From NCBI RefSeq assembly GCF_036867195.1, contig NZ_JBAJII010000001.1, positions 496,001-560,000 on the forward strand: a stretch of DNA of 64,000 nucleotides, written 5' to 3'. Of the stretch, positions 30,483 through 39,984 are shown piece by piece (the stretch's first letter is position 1; every line of letters begins with the position of its first letter). A model generated the notes under the pieces. The model did not search any database. It was not told the DNA's origin and saw nothing but the letters and a program-made list of their open reading frames with translations. A program made the position numbers and the translations under genes. This DNA is from Arthrobacter sp. Soc17.1.1.1 (lineage in GTDB: Bacteria > Actinomycetota > Actinomycetes > Actinomycetales > Micrococcaceae).

Positions 30483-30584
30483 TCGTCGCGTCGCTGCTCC
30501 TCAGCTGCGCTGCCGCCCAGTGATATTCTTCAGGAAACTGCGGGAGATCACTCCGCTTCTTCCACGACTTCCCTTGGGGGCACC

Positions 30585-31109
30585 ATGACCGAGAACGACC
30601 CGGGATCGCAGGGCAGCTCGCCCTACGGCCAGCAGAACCAGCCCCAGTACGGGCAGAACCAGCCCCAGTACGGCCAGCAGAACCAGCCGCAGTACGGCGA
30701 GCAGAGCGCATCGCCCTACGGCCAGGGGCAGTCGCCCTACGGCCAGCAGGCTCAGTACGGCACGGGGCCGGGCAGCTACCCGGGACAGCAGGGCTACCAG
30801 GGCCAGGCCGCGGCGACCCCGGGCCGCACGCTCGGTATCGTCGGCTTCATCCTCGCCATCCTGATCGCCCCGGTCGGTCTGGTCATCAGCATCATCGCCT
30901 TCGTGCAGTCCCGGAAGGCGAAGACGGGCAACGGGTTCGCCCTTGCCGGCATCATCATCGGCGCGGTGTTCACGGTCCTCGGCGCCATCCTCATCGCCGT
31001 CATCGCGAGTTTCGCCGCCGATCTGGCCGGACAGATCATCGAGGCCTGCGAGGGCCTGCCGTCGGGTTCGCCCGTCACCGTCCAGGGCCAGACGACGACC
31101 TGCCCGTAG
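30585..31109 (+). CDS. DUF4190-like membrane protein with QPQYG repeats
   Basis: 174 residues. The first 80 are disordered and made of repeated Q-N-Q-P-Q-Y-G and SPYGQ units; they are followed by two membrane helices (LGIVGFILAILIAPVGLVI and FALAGIIIGAVFTVLGAIL) separated by a basic loop QSRKAKTG, then a short extracytoplasmic tail with two cysteines. This is the layout of actinobacterial DUF4190 proteins, whose function is not established. Monocistronic, ending in a strong terminator shared with the convergent gene. Confidence 0.7.
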   Translation: MTENDPGSQGSSPYGQQNQPQYGQNQPQYGQQNQPQYGEQSASPYGQGQSPYGQQAQYGTGPGSYPGQQGYQGQAAATPGRTLGIVGFILAILIAPVGLVISIIAFVQSRKAKTGNGFALAGIIIGAVFTVLGAILIAVIASFAADLAGQIIEACEGLPSGSPVTVQGQTTTCP

Positions 31110-31122
31110 TCGCTCGGACGAG

Positions 31123-31155
31123 AAGGGACCGGCAGCCATCGGCTGCCGGTCCCTT
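31123..31155. terminator. Bidirectional terminator
   Basis: Stem AAGGGACCGGCAGCC / GGCTGCCGGTCCCTT with loop ATC and a TTT end on the plus strand, between two convergent genes. Confidence 0.85.
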
Positions 31156-31167
31156 TCGCTGTCAGGG

Positions 31168-32529
31168 CTAGTTGTCGTTGTACTCCGAGTCCTCGTCGAT
31201 GCCGATCGTCCTGGCATCGGCCGTCAGCATGATGGCCGCCTCGTCGCGCCGGTGCCGAAGCTCGTCATCCAGGTAGGACTGCACGGCCTCCGCCAGAGGG
31301 ACATTCCTGTCCTGGCGTTCCGACATGTACCACCGGTGCTCCAGCACCTCGTGCACCACCTGGGCGGGCTCGAGCTTCCCGCCCAGCTCGCGCGGGACGG
31401 CCCGTACGATCGGCTCGAAGACCTCGTTCACCCAGAGGTGTGCGCTGAACTCCTCGTCGAGCGACGGGTTGCTGTCCGCACGGTAGGCGTCCATGTCGTT
31501 CAGGAGCCGCCGGGCCTGGTTCTCCTGTGCGTCGAGTCCGGTCAGCCGGAGGAGGCGCCGGCTGTGGTGCCCTGCATCGACGACCTTGGGCTGGAGCTGG
31601 ATCTGGGTGCCGTTGGCCGCCGTCTTGATGGCGTACTCCTCGACGTCGAAGCCGAGCTCGTTGAGGCGTCGGATGCGGGCCCCGACGCGCCAGCGTTCGC
31701 CGAGTTCGAAGGACTCCTTCTCCGTGAGCTCGGTCCAGAGGCGGCGGTAGCTGTCCATGATGAGCTCGCTCGTCGCCAGCGGGTCCACCTTCTCCTCGAT
31801 CAGGCCGCCCTCGGCGAGGTCCATCAGCTCGCCGGCGATGTTGACGCGGGCGATCTCGAGGTCGTACTCGCGTTGCCCGGTGGAGAGCTCGGGGTACAGC
31901 TCGCCGGTCTCGGCGTCGACCAGGTATGCGGCGAAGGATCCCGCGTCGCGTCGGAACAGGGTGTTGGAGAGGGACACGTCGCCCCAGTAGAACCCGATCA
32001 GGTGGAGGCGGACCAGGAGCAGCGCCTGTGCGTCGATGAGGCGGGTCAGCGTGTCACGACGGAGGGTCTGGGAGAACAGCGCCCGGTAGGGGAGCGAGAA
32101 CTTCAGGTGCCGGGTGACGAGGACGGGGTCGAGCTCGTCGCCCTCGGGGGTGGTGCGGCCGGAGATGACGGCGACGGGCTCCACGCAGGGCACGTCCAGC
32201 CGCTGCAGCTTCCGGAGCATGTGGTACTCGTGCCGTGCGACGTGTTCGCTGGTCTCCTTGACGGCGATCACGGATCCGCCGAGGTGCGCGAAGCGCACGA
32301 TGTGCCGTGAGATCCCGCGGGGGAGGGCGGCGAGGGCGCTGGCGGGCCACTGCTCCAGGGCGACGTGCCAGGGGAGGTCGAGGAGTTCGGGATCGGTGGC
32401 CGCCGCGGTGATGTTCAGCGACCCGAGGTTCGGGGTCTCCGCCGACGCGGGACGCAGTCTCGGCAGTTTGCCCGTCTGGTCGTAGTCGGTCGGCTCGTCA
32501 TGCCACTGGGCGTTCGAGGTCTCGGTCAT
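31168..32529 (-). CDS. DUF4032 domain protein with protein-kinase-like fold
   Basis: 453 residues. The N-terminal half reads as a divergent Kdo/WaaP-type kinase fold: a beta-rich part with FAHLGGSVIAVKETSEHVARHEYHML (lysine and glutamate in the ATP-site positions), a hinge, and GFYWGDVSLSNTLFRRD, which resembles a catalytic/metal loop D-x-x-x-x-N. The C-terminal half (about 300-440) is the actinobacterial DUF4032 region with LLNDMDAYR and EHRWYMSERQDRNV. No function is established; kinase activity is inference from the loop. Encoded alone, convergent with the DUF4190 gene. Confidence 0.72.
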   Translation of the reverse strand: MTETSNAQWHDEPTDYDQTGKLPRLRPASAETPNLGSLNITAAATDPELLDLPWHVALEQWPASALAALPRGISRHIVRFAHLGGSVIAVKETSEHVARHEYHMLRKLQRLDVPCVEPVAVISGRTTPEGDELDPVLVTRHLKFSLPYRALFSQTLRRDTLTRLIDAQALLLVRLHLIGFYWGDVSLSNTLFRRDAGSFAAYLVDAETGELYPELSTGQREYDLEIARVNIAGELMDLAEGGLIEEKVDPLATSELIMDSYRRLWTELTEKESFELGERWRVGARIRRLNELGFDVEEYAIKTAANGTQIQLQPKVVDAGHHSRRLLRLTGLDAQENQARRLLNDMDAYRADSNPSLDEEFSAHLWVNEVFEPIVRAVPRELGGKLEPAQVVHEVLEHRWYMSERQDRNVPLAEAVQSYLDDELRHRRDEAAIMLTADARTIGIDEDSEYNDN

Positions 32530-32670
32530 GGTGCTGCCTCCGTGTCGGGGCGGGAAAGGGCCTGCATCAAGCGTAGATGCCGTTAACGCGGCGGTGGCGC
32601 CCGCCGAGCCCCAGAGGAGGGTGCCCGGTGGACGCCACCGTCGTCGTGCGTGGTGCTGAGTCCGGTAGGA

Positions 32671-33759
<1,089 letters not shown>

Positions 33760-33892
33760 GGTGTTGGTTCCTTTTCACGGGCAGGTACGTGCCCGACGAT
33801 CCGTAGTGAATGGAAGATTATTCAGTTGTGGTGCGCGGTCGGCCAGCAGTACCGGTGGCTCGGGGCCACGCTCCCGTAGTATGACACGTTCC

Positions 33893-34672
33893 CTAGCTGC
33901 GTGCACCCGGTTCCCGTAGGGCGACGAGTTCATGCAGCACCGCCGAGAAGTCCTCCGGCGTGGCCACGGTGAAACGGGCGGCGGTCGGCCCGGAGCCGAT
34001 CCTGATGCCGAGGTCGTCCGGGCCCAGCGTGCGCTGGGCGTTCTCGTCGGTGACGTCGTCACCCGCGAAGAGCACACCCGTCGCGCCCGTCAGACGACGG
34101 AGGAGGCTCAGGCCCTGCCCCTTGTCCGCCTCGACCACCGCGATCTCGAGGACGCGCTTGCCATCGGTGACGCTCAGGCCTTCCAGCCGCTCCAGTGCGG
34201 CGCGGGCGGACGCGACGGCGGCCTCGGCGACGTCGTCCGTGGCCGTCCTGGTGTGGAGGACCACGCCGGCAGGCTTGTATTCCACGCGGGTCCCCTCGTG
34301 TGCGTCGACCGTCCGCTCGACGATGTCGACGGCCCGGGCCCGCAGGTCCTCCTGGTCAGGTGTCAGCGCGAGGGGTGCGCCGTCCGGGCCGGTCCATGTC
34401 TCCGCCCCGTGGCTGCCGATCAGCATGGTCTCCGGGGGAGGGTCCGCGACGGCCCGGAGGCTGTCGAGGGCACGTCCCGAGATCAGCGCCGTCGTCGTCG
34501 CGGGCAGCGCCGCCAGGGCGCGGACCGCCGCGGCCGATGCGGGGAGGGCCCGCGCGTCCTCCGCCCGCTCGACGAGCGGGGCGAGGGTGCCGTCGAAGTC
34601 CAGTGCCACGAGCAGGTGCGGTGTGGCGGCGAGGGCGCGGAGAGCGGCGTGCAGCTCCGGGTCAATCGCCAT
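33893..34672 (-). CDS. otsB: Trehalose-6-phosphate phosphatase OtsB
   Basis: Dephosphorylates trehalose-6-phosphate made by OtsA. 259 residues, HAD superfamily: motif I ALDFDGTLAPL (nucleophile D25, D27), motif II TALISGR, the GSHGAE signature, and motif IV FAGDDVTDENAQ. Its start lies inside the last codons of otsA (11-base overlap), so the two are coupled. Confidence 0.92.
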   Translation of the reverse strand: MAIDPELHAALRALAATPHLLVALDFDGTLAPLVERAEDARALPASAAAVRALAALPATTTALISGRALDSLRAVADPPPETMLIGSHGAETWTGPDGAPLALTPDQEDLRARAVDIVERTVDAHEGTRVEYKPAGVVLHTRTATDDVAEAAVASARAALERLEGLSVTDGKRVLEIAVVEADKGQGLSLLRRLTGATGVLFAGDDVTDENAQRTLGPDDLGIRIGSGPTAARFTVATPEDFSAVLHELVALREPGARS

Positions 34673-36158
34673 GGGTGGGGCTTCCGGACTGGAGGGCGTT
34701 GAGGAACGCCTGCGACCAGCGTTCGACGTCGTTCTGGACCACCTGGCGGCGCATGAGCCGCATGCGTCGCATGGCCTCGACCTTCGGCATGGAGATGGCC
34801 GAGACGATCGCGGCCTTCAGGCCGTCGATGTCGTGCGGGTTCACGAGGATCGCCTGCCGCAGCGTGTCCGCGGCGCCCGCGAACTCGCTGAGGACGAGCA
34901 TGCCGGTGTTGCCGGTGCGGGCGGCGACGTACTCCTTGGCGACGAGGTTCATGCCGTCGCGCAGCGCCGTGACGAGCATGACGTCGGCGGCGAGGTACAG
35001 AGCCACCATCTCCTCGACCGGGTAGCTGTGGTGCAGGTAGCGGATGGCCGTGTTCTTCATGGTGTCGTGGGTGCCGTTGATGCGGCCCACGGCGCCCTCG
35101 ATGTCCTCGCGGAGGAGTCGGTACTGTTCCACGCGCTCGCGGCTCGGGCTGGCCACCTGGATGAGGGCGGCGTCCTCGACGGTGATGGCGCCGTCCTCGA
35201 GCAGTTCGCCGTAGGCCTTGAGCCGGTGCCCGATGCCCTTGGTGTAGTCGAGGCGGTCGACGCCGAGCAGGATGTGCTGGGGGTCGCCCAGCTCACGCCG
35301 GATCTCCCGGGACCGTTCGATGACGTCCGGGCGGTGCGCCAGTTCCGTGATGGACGCCGTGTCGATCGAGATGGGGAACGCCTCGGCGCGGGAGACGTAG
35401 GCGGGGGTCGCCTCGTCGGCCGGCACGTACACCTGCTGGGATTTGATGGTGTAGCCCTTGAACCGGCGCACGCAGCGGAGGAAGTTGCTGGCGTCGCTCG
35501 GGCGCTGGAAGCCGATGAGATCGGCGCCGAGGAGGCCCTCGATGACCTGGCGGCGCCAGGGCAGCTGGGCGTAGATCTCCAGCGGGGGGAAGGGGATGTG
35601 GTTGAAGAAGCCGATCTTCAGGTCCGGACGCGCCTCCCGCAGCATCTTGGGCACCAGCTGCAACTGGTAGTCCTGCACCCACACCGTGGCGCCCTCGGCG
35701 GCGACGGACGCCGTCGCCACCGCGAACCGCTCGTTGACCCTCCGGTAGGAGTCCCACCAGGTGCGGTGGAACTCCGGGGAGGCGATGACGTCGTGGTACA
35801 GGGGCCAGAGGGTGGCGTTCGAGAAGCCCTCGTAGTAGAGCTCCACCTCCTCGGCGCTGAGCGGTACGGGCACGAGGCGCATGTTCGACTCGTCGAAGGG
35901 CTCGAGTGTCTCGTCCGGCGCGCCGTGCCAGCCGACCCAGGCGCCATCGGCCTTCGCCATCACGGGCGCCAGGGCGGTCACGAGGCCGCCCGGGGACCGG
36001 CGCCACGCGCTCTCGCCGTGCTCGTCGACGACGCGATCGACGGCGAGCCGATTGGACACCACGATGAAGTCGAAGTCACCGAACTGTCCCTCGGGTGCGG
36101 CCGGTGGCGTGACGCCCGGTGTGGTCGAAGGTTGTGCTGCGCTCAAAACTGGCTCCAT
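34662..36158 (-). CDS. otsA: Alpha,alpha-trehalose-phosphate synthase OtsA (GT20)
   Basis: Makes trehalose-6-phosphate from a nucleotide-glucose and glucose-6-phosphate. 498 residues. IVVSNRLAVDR, RSPGGLVTALAPVM and WVGWHG at the N-terminus form the glucose-6-phosphate/UDP-binding lip; VQDYQLQLVP, DRLDYTKGI and DGMNLVAKEYVA are the GT20 landmarks. Uses UDP- or GDP-glucose; donor choice cannot be read here. A Pro/Ala-rich stretch of about 25 residues precedes the core, so a later start is possible but no better one is seen. Together with OtsB it provides the trehalose that TreS in this window can turn into glucan. Confidence 0.94.
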   Translation of the reverse strand: MEPVLSAAQPSTTPGVTPPAAPEGQFGDFDFIVVSNRLAVDRVVDEHGESAWRRSPGGLVTALAPVMAKADGAWVGWHGAPDETLEPFDESNMRLVPVPLSAEEVELYYEGFSNATLWPLYHDVIASPEFHRTWWDSYRRVNERFAVATASVAAEGATVWVQDYQLQLVPKMLREARPDLKIGFFNHIPFPPLEIYAQLPWRRQVIEGLLGADLIGFQRPSDASNFLRCVRRFKGYTIKSQQVYVPADEATPAYVSRAEAFPISIDTASITELAHRPDVIERSREIRRELGDPQHILLGVDRLDYTKGIGHRLKAYGELLEDGAITVEDAALIQVASPSRERVEQYRLLREDIEGAVGRINGTHDTMKNTAIRYLHHSYPVEEMVALYLAADVMLVTALRDGMNLVAKEYVAARTGNTGMLVLSEFAGAADTLRQAILVNPHDIDGLKAAIVSAISMPKVEAMRRMRLMRRQVVQNDVERWSQAFLNALQSGSPTHGD

Positions 36159-36393
36159 CGCATTGGTGTGGTCTCGGAACCGACTCTATCGGTTCGCTCC
36201 GTCGGCGTATCGGCGTCTTCCAGGGCCCGGGAGAAGTCGCTGCCGTAGTGCCTGCCGTTCCGCCCTCCCGGAGCCGTGGGCAGCTGATTTCCCGCGGTGC
36301 TGGTGCTGGGCTACCCTTAACGAGCGCTCAGCGTCCCCTCCTGCCCGCCGGTCCGGCTCGGGGACGACGACGCCCGCCGGCCCGGGCCGGCAC

Positions 36394-36470
36394 GCCTCCT
36401 TAGCTCAGTTGGCCAGAGCACCGCTCTTGTAAAGCGGGGGTCGTCGGTTCGAATCCGACAGGGGGCTCCA
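36394..36470 (+). tRNA. tRNA-Thr (anticodon TGT)
   Basis: 77 nt with encoded CCA. The acceptor GCCTCCT pairs with AGGGGGC (two G-U pairs), the D-arm is AGCTCAGTTGGCCAGAGC, the anticodon loop CTTGTAA holds TGT, and the T-arm GTCGGTTCGAATCCGAC is perfect. Confidence 0.96.
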
Positions 36471-36504
36471 TCGGACCCGCCCGCCCCGGCCGTCGGCGCC
36501 GATC

Positions 36505-37554
36505 TCACCGGCCCTCCCTGAAACGGTTCCTGTGGTCCTTCGCCAGGGCCGCCTCACGGGCCACCCGCTGGAACGACCGCTCGTGGCGGCGCTGTTCGAC
36601 GGCGTCCTGTCTCCGGTGGAGGCTCGCGAGCTCGCGCTCCATCTTCCGGTAGCTCAGCCAGCGCCGCTCCTCCAGCGCCCCCGACCCGATGGCGGCCTGC
36701 ACGGCGCACCCCGGTTCGCTGCCGTGCGCGCAGTCGCGGAAGCGGCAGCCCCCGAACAGCTCCTCGATGTCCCCGAACACCTCGGACAGACCCGCCTCGG
36801 CGTCCCACAGGGCGAAGCCGCGCAGTCCCGGCGTGTCCATCACCACCGCACCATCGCCGAGGGGTACCAGCTCGCGCGCCGTCGTCGTGTGCCGGCCCCT
36901 CGCGTCCCCGGCCCGGACCTCGCCGGTGTCCCGGCGGGGATCGCCCACCAGGGCGTTGATCAGGCTCGACTTGCCGGCGCCGGAGGGACCGAGCAGGGCC
37001 AGGGTCTGCCCGGCGCCGATCCTTCCGCGCAGTTCCTCGAGGCCGTCCAGGTCCTCCGCGGACGTCGTGAGCACCTCCACGCCGCGGGCGCGCTGCACGG
37101 TCTCGGCGACGACGTCGTTGAACCGGGTACTGAGATCGGCCTTCGTCAGGACGACGATCGGCACGGCGCCCGAATCCCAGGCCGCGACGAGGGTCCGTTC
37201 CAGCCGGTTCGTCGAGAGCGGCCGGTCGAGGGGGACCACCACCCCGAGCAGGTCGATGTTCGCGCCGAGGACCTGCGCCTCGGACAGGGGGTCGTACGCC
37301 CGCTTGCGCCGGAGGAGGGAGGACCGGGGCAGGCACCCGATCACGGTCCCCTCGGGCCGGACCGCAGCCCAGTCGCCGGTGACGAGTGTGCTCCCGCCGT
37401 CGAGATGGAGGATGCCGTGCCGCGACGCGACCAGCACGCGGCCGCGGTCCGAGCGGATCACGCGCGCCGGCTCCGTGCTGATCGGACCGGGGAAGTGGAA
37501 GGAGAAGAGACCGCCGATGCGGTCGGTGAAGCCGTACTGCTCGAGAGTGTTCAA
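36505..37554 (-). CDS. rsgA: Ribosome small-subunit-dependent GTPase RsgA (YjeQ)
   Basis: Circularly permuted GTPase that checks maturation of the 30S subunit. 349 residues from TTG 37554. OB-fold N-domain (about 30-100), then the permuted G-motifs: G4 VLTKADLS, G1 LGPSGAGKSSLINAL, G3 DTPGLRGF, and a C-terminal zinc-binding cysteine-rich region FGGCRFRDCAHGSEPGCAV. TTG is chosen because GAGGA stands seven bases before it and LNTLEQYGFTDR begins the conserved domain; longer upstream extensions have no coding character. A 23-codon leader ORF with a very strong ribosome binding site ends 35 bases upstream. It is divergent from the ygiB-like gene. Confidence 0.9.
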   Translation of the reverse strand: MNTLEQYGFTDRIGGLFSFHFPGPISTEPARVIRSDRGRVLVASRHGILHLDGGSTLVTGDWAAVRPEGTVIGCLPRSSLLRRKRAYDPLSEAQVLGANIDLLGVVVPLDRPLSTNRLERTLVAAWDSGAVPIVVLTKADLSTRFNDVVAETVQRARGVEVLTTSAEDLDGLEELRGRIGAGQTLALLGPSGAGKSSLINALVGDPRRDTGEVRAGDARGRHTTTARELVPLGDGAVVMDTPGLRGFALWDAEAGLSEVFGDIEELFGGCRFRDCAHGSEPGCAVQAAIGSGALEERRWLSYRKMERELASLHRRQDAVEQRRHERSFQRVAREAALAKDHRNRFREGR

Positions 37555-37589
37555 CGTGGGTCCTCTGAGGGGAGGCCTCCCACGGCACG

Positions 37590-37661
37590 CTAGGGCGGTG
37601 TCGTCGGGGAGGCGGGGTCGATGGAGTGGGCGGCGCGCAGCGCAACGACACTGACCTTCAT
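37590..37661 (-). CDS. Candidate 23-residue leader peptide upstream of rsgA
   Basis: ATG at 37661 is preceded by GAGGAGGTGGAGTC, the strongest ribosome binding site in this part of the window, much better than that of rsgA. The peptide is MKVSVVALRAAHSIDP followed by ASPTTPP and TAG. It ends in Pro-Pro-stop, a slow context for termination, and is followed by the inverted repeat GGGAGGCCTCCC before the rsgA ribosome binding site. Too short to identify by homology. It may control rsgA translation; alternatively it is a chance ORF. Confidence 0.45.
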   Translation of the reverse strand: MKVSVVALRAAHSIDPASPTTPP

Positions 37662-37711
37662 GACTCCACCTCCTCGGGACCCTCCCGGCCCGGTGGCCGG
37701 AGGACAAACAC

Positions 37712-37740
37712 ATGGTAATTCCGTCCGGGCGGGGTGACCA
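37712..37740 (-). promoter_or_regulatory. Candidate promoter for leader peptide and rsgA
   Basis: On the minus strand TGGTCA (37740-37735), 17-base spacer, TACCAT (37717-37712), about 50 bases before the leader ATG. Confidence 0.45.
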
Positions 37741-37775
37741 GAGCCGCGTGGCGGTCCGCATGAGAAAATGGGTGC

Positions 37776-38168
37776 ATGAGCCCCACTTCCGGCGCCCGGG
37801 CCCGCCGCAGTTCCGGCGTCGCCCTCGGTGTGACCGCACTGCTCGCCAGCGCCCTGCTGACCGGCTGCTCCCCCGAGGGCGAGGTGATCGACGCGGACTA
37901 CGCCAAGGTGTGCCAGGACCGCACCACCGAGGAGCGGGCCGAGGACAACCGCTGCAGCGAGCAGGGGGTCTCCTCCGGGCTGTACGGCTGGTACTTCCTC
38001 GCGATGGGGGCCGGCCGCCGGAGCATCCCCGCGGTCGGTGCCGGCCTCTCCGGTGGCACGACCTCCGTCCCGTCGGGGGCGACCTCCAGGGCGGGCGTCA
38101 GCCCCGACGGGGCGTCGTCCGTGTCGCGCGGCGGGTTCGGCAGCAGCAACGGCACCACGGGCGGCTGA
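37776..38168 (+). CDS. YgiB-like (DUF1190) lipoprotein
   Basis: 130 residues. A signal peptide with Arg-rich start and lipobox ALLTGC puts the lipidated cysteine at residue 31, so the mature protein is tethered outside the membrane. The mature part has two further Cys (VCQDRTTEERAEDNRCSEQG), a GLYGWYFLAMGAGR segment and a C-terminal SRGGFGSS. E. coli YgiB shows the same order: lipobox, Cys-containing segment, aromatic Met/Gly stretch, and RGGFG near the end. It lies directly before a YgiC-like gene, as in E. coli, supporting the match. Function of this family is unknown. GTG of the next gene begins one base after its stop. Confidence 0.65.
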   Translation: MSPTSGARARRSSGVALGVTALLASALLTGCSPEGEVIDADYAKVCQDRTTEERAEDNRCSEQGVSSGLYGWYFLAMGAGRRSIPAVGAGLSGGTTSVPSGATSRAGVSPDGASSVSRGGFGSSNGTTGG

Positions 38169-38169
38169 C

Positions 38170-39348
38170 GTGAGGCGACGAGCGTCCACCCGCCGGCCGG
38201 ACTGGCGGGAGAAGATCGAGAGCGTCGGGCTCATCTACTCCACCACCATCACGCCCGACCGCGGCGCCATCGAGTACTGGCACGAGGACGCCTACTACGA
38301 GTTCGAGATGAGCGAGGTGGAGGCCCTCGAGAACGTCACCGAGGAGCTGCACCGGATGTCGCTCGAGGCCGCCCGTTATCTCGCCACGGGCGCGATGGGC
38401 ACCATCGGCATCGGTCGTGATGCGCTGCGCCTCGCCGCGGAATCCCTCGCCACGTCCGACCCCGCGGTCTACGGGCGGTTCGACCTCGCCTACGACGGCC
38501 ACGGGCCCGCCAAGCTCCTGGAGTACAACGCGGATACGCCGACCGGCCTCATCGAGGCCTCCCTGGCCCAGTACTACTGGCTGCAGGACGTTCGGCCCGG
38601 TAACGACCAGTGGAACGGTATCCACGAGGCCCTCGTCGCCTCGTGGCAGAAGTTGTACGCCGCGTCCGGGCTGACCACGCTGCACGTCGCGCACACGGAG
38701 GTCGAACCGTCCGGGGAGGACTGGATGACGGCCGCGTACATGCGCGACGTAGCGATGCAGGGCGGCTGGACCACGGTCGGGATCAACATGAGCGACATCG
38801 GCTGGGATGCCGCCAGCAAGCTGTTCGTCGACCTGGGGAACCAGCCCATCTCCACCATGTTCAAGCTCTACCCGTGGGAGCTGATGATCAAGGAGGACTT
38901 CGGCAGGCACGTCCTGGCCTGGCCCACGTCGACCCGGTGGATCGAACCGGCGTGGAAGATGCTGCTCTCGACCAAGGCCCTGCTCGCGGCGCTGTGGCAT
39001 CTGTACCCCGACCATCCGAACCTGCTGCCCGCCTACCTCGACTCGCCGCGCGAACTGTCCGAATGGGTGGCCAAGCCGCTGCACGGGCGCGAGGGAGACA
39101 ACATCCGCGTCCACGCGCACGGCATCGAGATCGAGCAGCCCGGTGATTACGGGGCGGAGGGGTGGTGCTACCAGGCATGGCACCCGTTGCCGTCCATGGA
39201 CGGCAACCGGCCCGTGCTCGGGTGCTGGGTGGTCGACGGCGAGAGCGTCGGCGTCGGTATCCGGGAATCCGACGGCTACATCACCGACTACTTCTGCCGG
39301 TTCGTGCCCAACATCATCAACGCCCCCGCTCCCGTCACCCCTGGGTGA
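38170..39348 (+). CDS. YgiC/YjfC-like ATP-grasp protein (glutathionylspermidine synthase C-domain family)
   Basis: 392 residues, close to E. coli YgiC. Family landmarks: FDLAYDGHGPAKLLEYNADTPTGL, which carries the conserved substrate-binding and metal residues, YWLQDV, and a C-terminal SDGYITDYFCRFVPNII. ATP-grasp enzymes of this group ligate an amine to a carboxylate. Actinobacteria generally lack glutathione, so the literal name is probably wrong here and the true substrate is unknown. GTG 38170 starts immediately after the lipoprotein stop; an Arg-rich first ten residues precede the conserved DWREKIESVG. The pair should be one operon acting at the envelope. Confidence 0.82.
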   Translation: MRRRASTRRPDWREKIESVGLIYSTTITPDRGAIEYWHEDAYYEFEMSEVEALENVTEELHRMSLEAARYLATGAMGTIGIGRDALRLAAESLATSDPAVYGRFDLAYDGHGPAKLLEYNADTPTGLIEASLAQYYWLQDVRPGNDQWNGIHEALVASWQKLYAASGLTTLHVAHTEVEPSGEDWMTAAYMRDVAMQGGWTTVGINMSDIGWDAASKLFVDLGNQPISTMFKLYPWELMIKEDFGRHVLAWPTSTRWIEPAWKMLLSTKALLAALWHLYPDHPNLLPAYLDSPRELSEWVAKPLHGREGDNIRVHAHGIEIEQPGDYGAEGWCYQAWHPLPSMDGNRPVLGCWVVDGESVGVGIRESDGYITDYFCRFVPNIINAPAPVTPG

Positions 39349-39708
39349 CCCCCTCGGACCCCGTCCGGGGGCCCGAGCCGACCTCGCGGACCGTCAGCGC
39401 CGCAGGTCGCCGCAGCGGACCGGCAGGGTGCGGCGTGCCCGGGAAGTCGAAGACGCCCAGCAGGGTGCAGGTGATGCTCCGCCGCACCACCGGGGGTCCC
39501 GTCGACGAGGAAGCGCATGGTACCGGCACCCACCCTGCGCCTGTCCAGAGGAGGAGGGTACTGGACCTGCGCTTGCGGTAGGGGGCTCGGACGGGACTTT
39601 CGACCCTAGCCAGCATCGGGGCTCTGACATGGGATGGGGGCACGACGACGTCGCATCGCGCACAGCGCGCGGAGAGCAGCGCCCCTGAGGTTCGAGGAGG
39701 ATCCCATC
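39349..39708. other. Gene-free stretch with a DevR-like box
   Basis: 360 bases without a convincing gene. It contains the palindrome at 39593-39608 described separately. A 102-codon minus-strand frame (39335-39643) has no ribosome binding site or recognisable sequence. Confidence 0.55.
39593..39608 (+). promoter_or_regulatory. DevR/DosR-box-like palindrome upstream of two small genes
   Basis: GGGACTTTCGACCCTA: GGGAC arms around TTTC, matching the GGGAC-N4-GNCCC pattern of mycobacterial DosR boxes and 13 of 16 positions of a second box at 42978-42993. It lies 101 bases before the ATG of the first small gene. Confidence 0.5.
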
Positions 39709-39984
39709 ATGACCCTGAACACACTCTGGACCAGGATCGACCCCACCGTGCAGCAATGGCTGCTGGCCAACCCGGGCTGCCTCATGCTGCCCCGGACGCT
39801 CGTGAACCGGGTGGAGGCGGCGACGGGGACGTCCCTGGAGACCGACGGTCATGGGGAGCACATCCTGTCCGAGGAGGACCTGGACTTCCTCAAGGACCGA
39901 CGGCGCGAGAGCATGGCGGGCCATGGCCCGGGCGCACCGTCCGGGGTCCGCGGCGCCGAGCACGCGGAGGCCGTCGACCGATGA
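39709..39984 (+). CDS. Hypothetical small protein
   Basis: 91 residues; not recognised. GAGGAGG ends eight bases before the ATG, a strong site that decides this start over upstream in-frame codons. The sequence has a short helical N-part (TLWTRIDPTVQQWLLANPG), a VNRVEAATGT segment and an acidic EEDLDFLKDRRRE, then a Gly/Pro-rich tail. No membrane segment or signal peptide. Its stop overlaps the next start (ATGA). A DevR-like box upstream and a nearby GAF histidine kinase suggest a stress-induced role, which is inference. Confidence 0.72.
   Translation: MTLNTLWTRIDPTVQQWLLANPGCLMLPRTLVNRVEAATGTSLETDGHGEHILSEEDLDFLKDRRRESMAGHGPGAPSGVRGAEHAEAVDR

Noticed and set aside
37555..37839. An RsgA extended by 95 residues
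   Set aside because: The extension is Arg/Cys-rich and unlike the family; TTG 37554 has a spaced GAGGA site.
39335..39643. A 102-codon minus-strand frame in the gap after the YgiC-like gene
   Set aside because: No ribosome binding site and no recognisable sequence; part overlaps the end of the YgiC-like gene and the DevR-like box.
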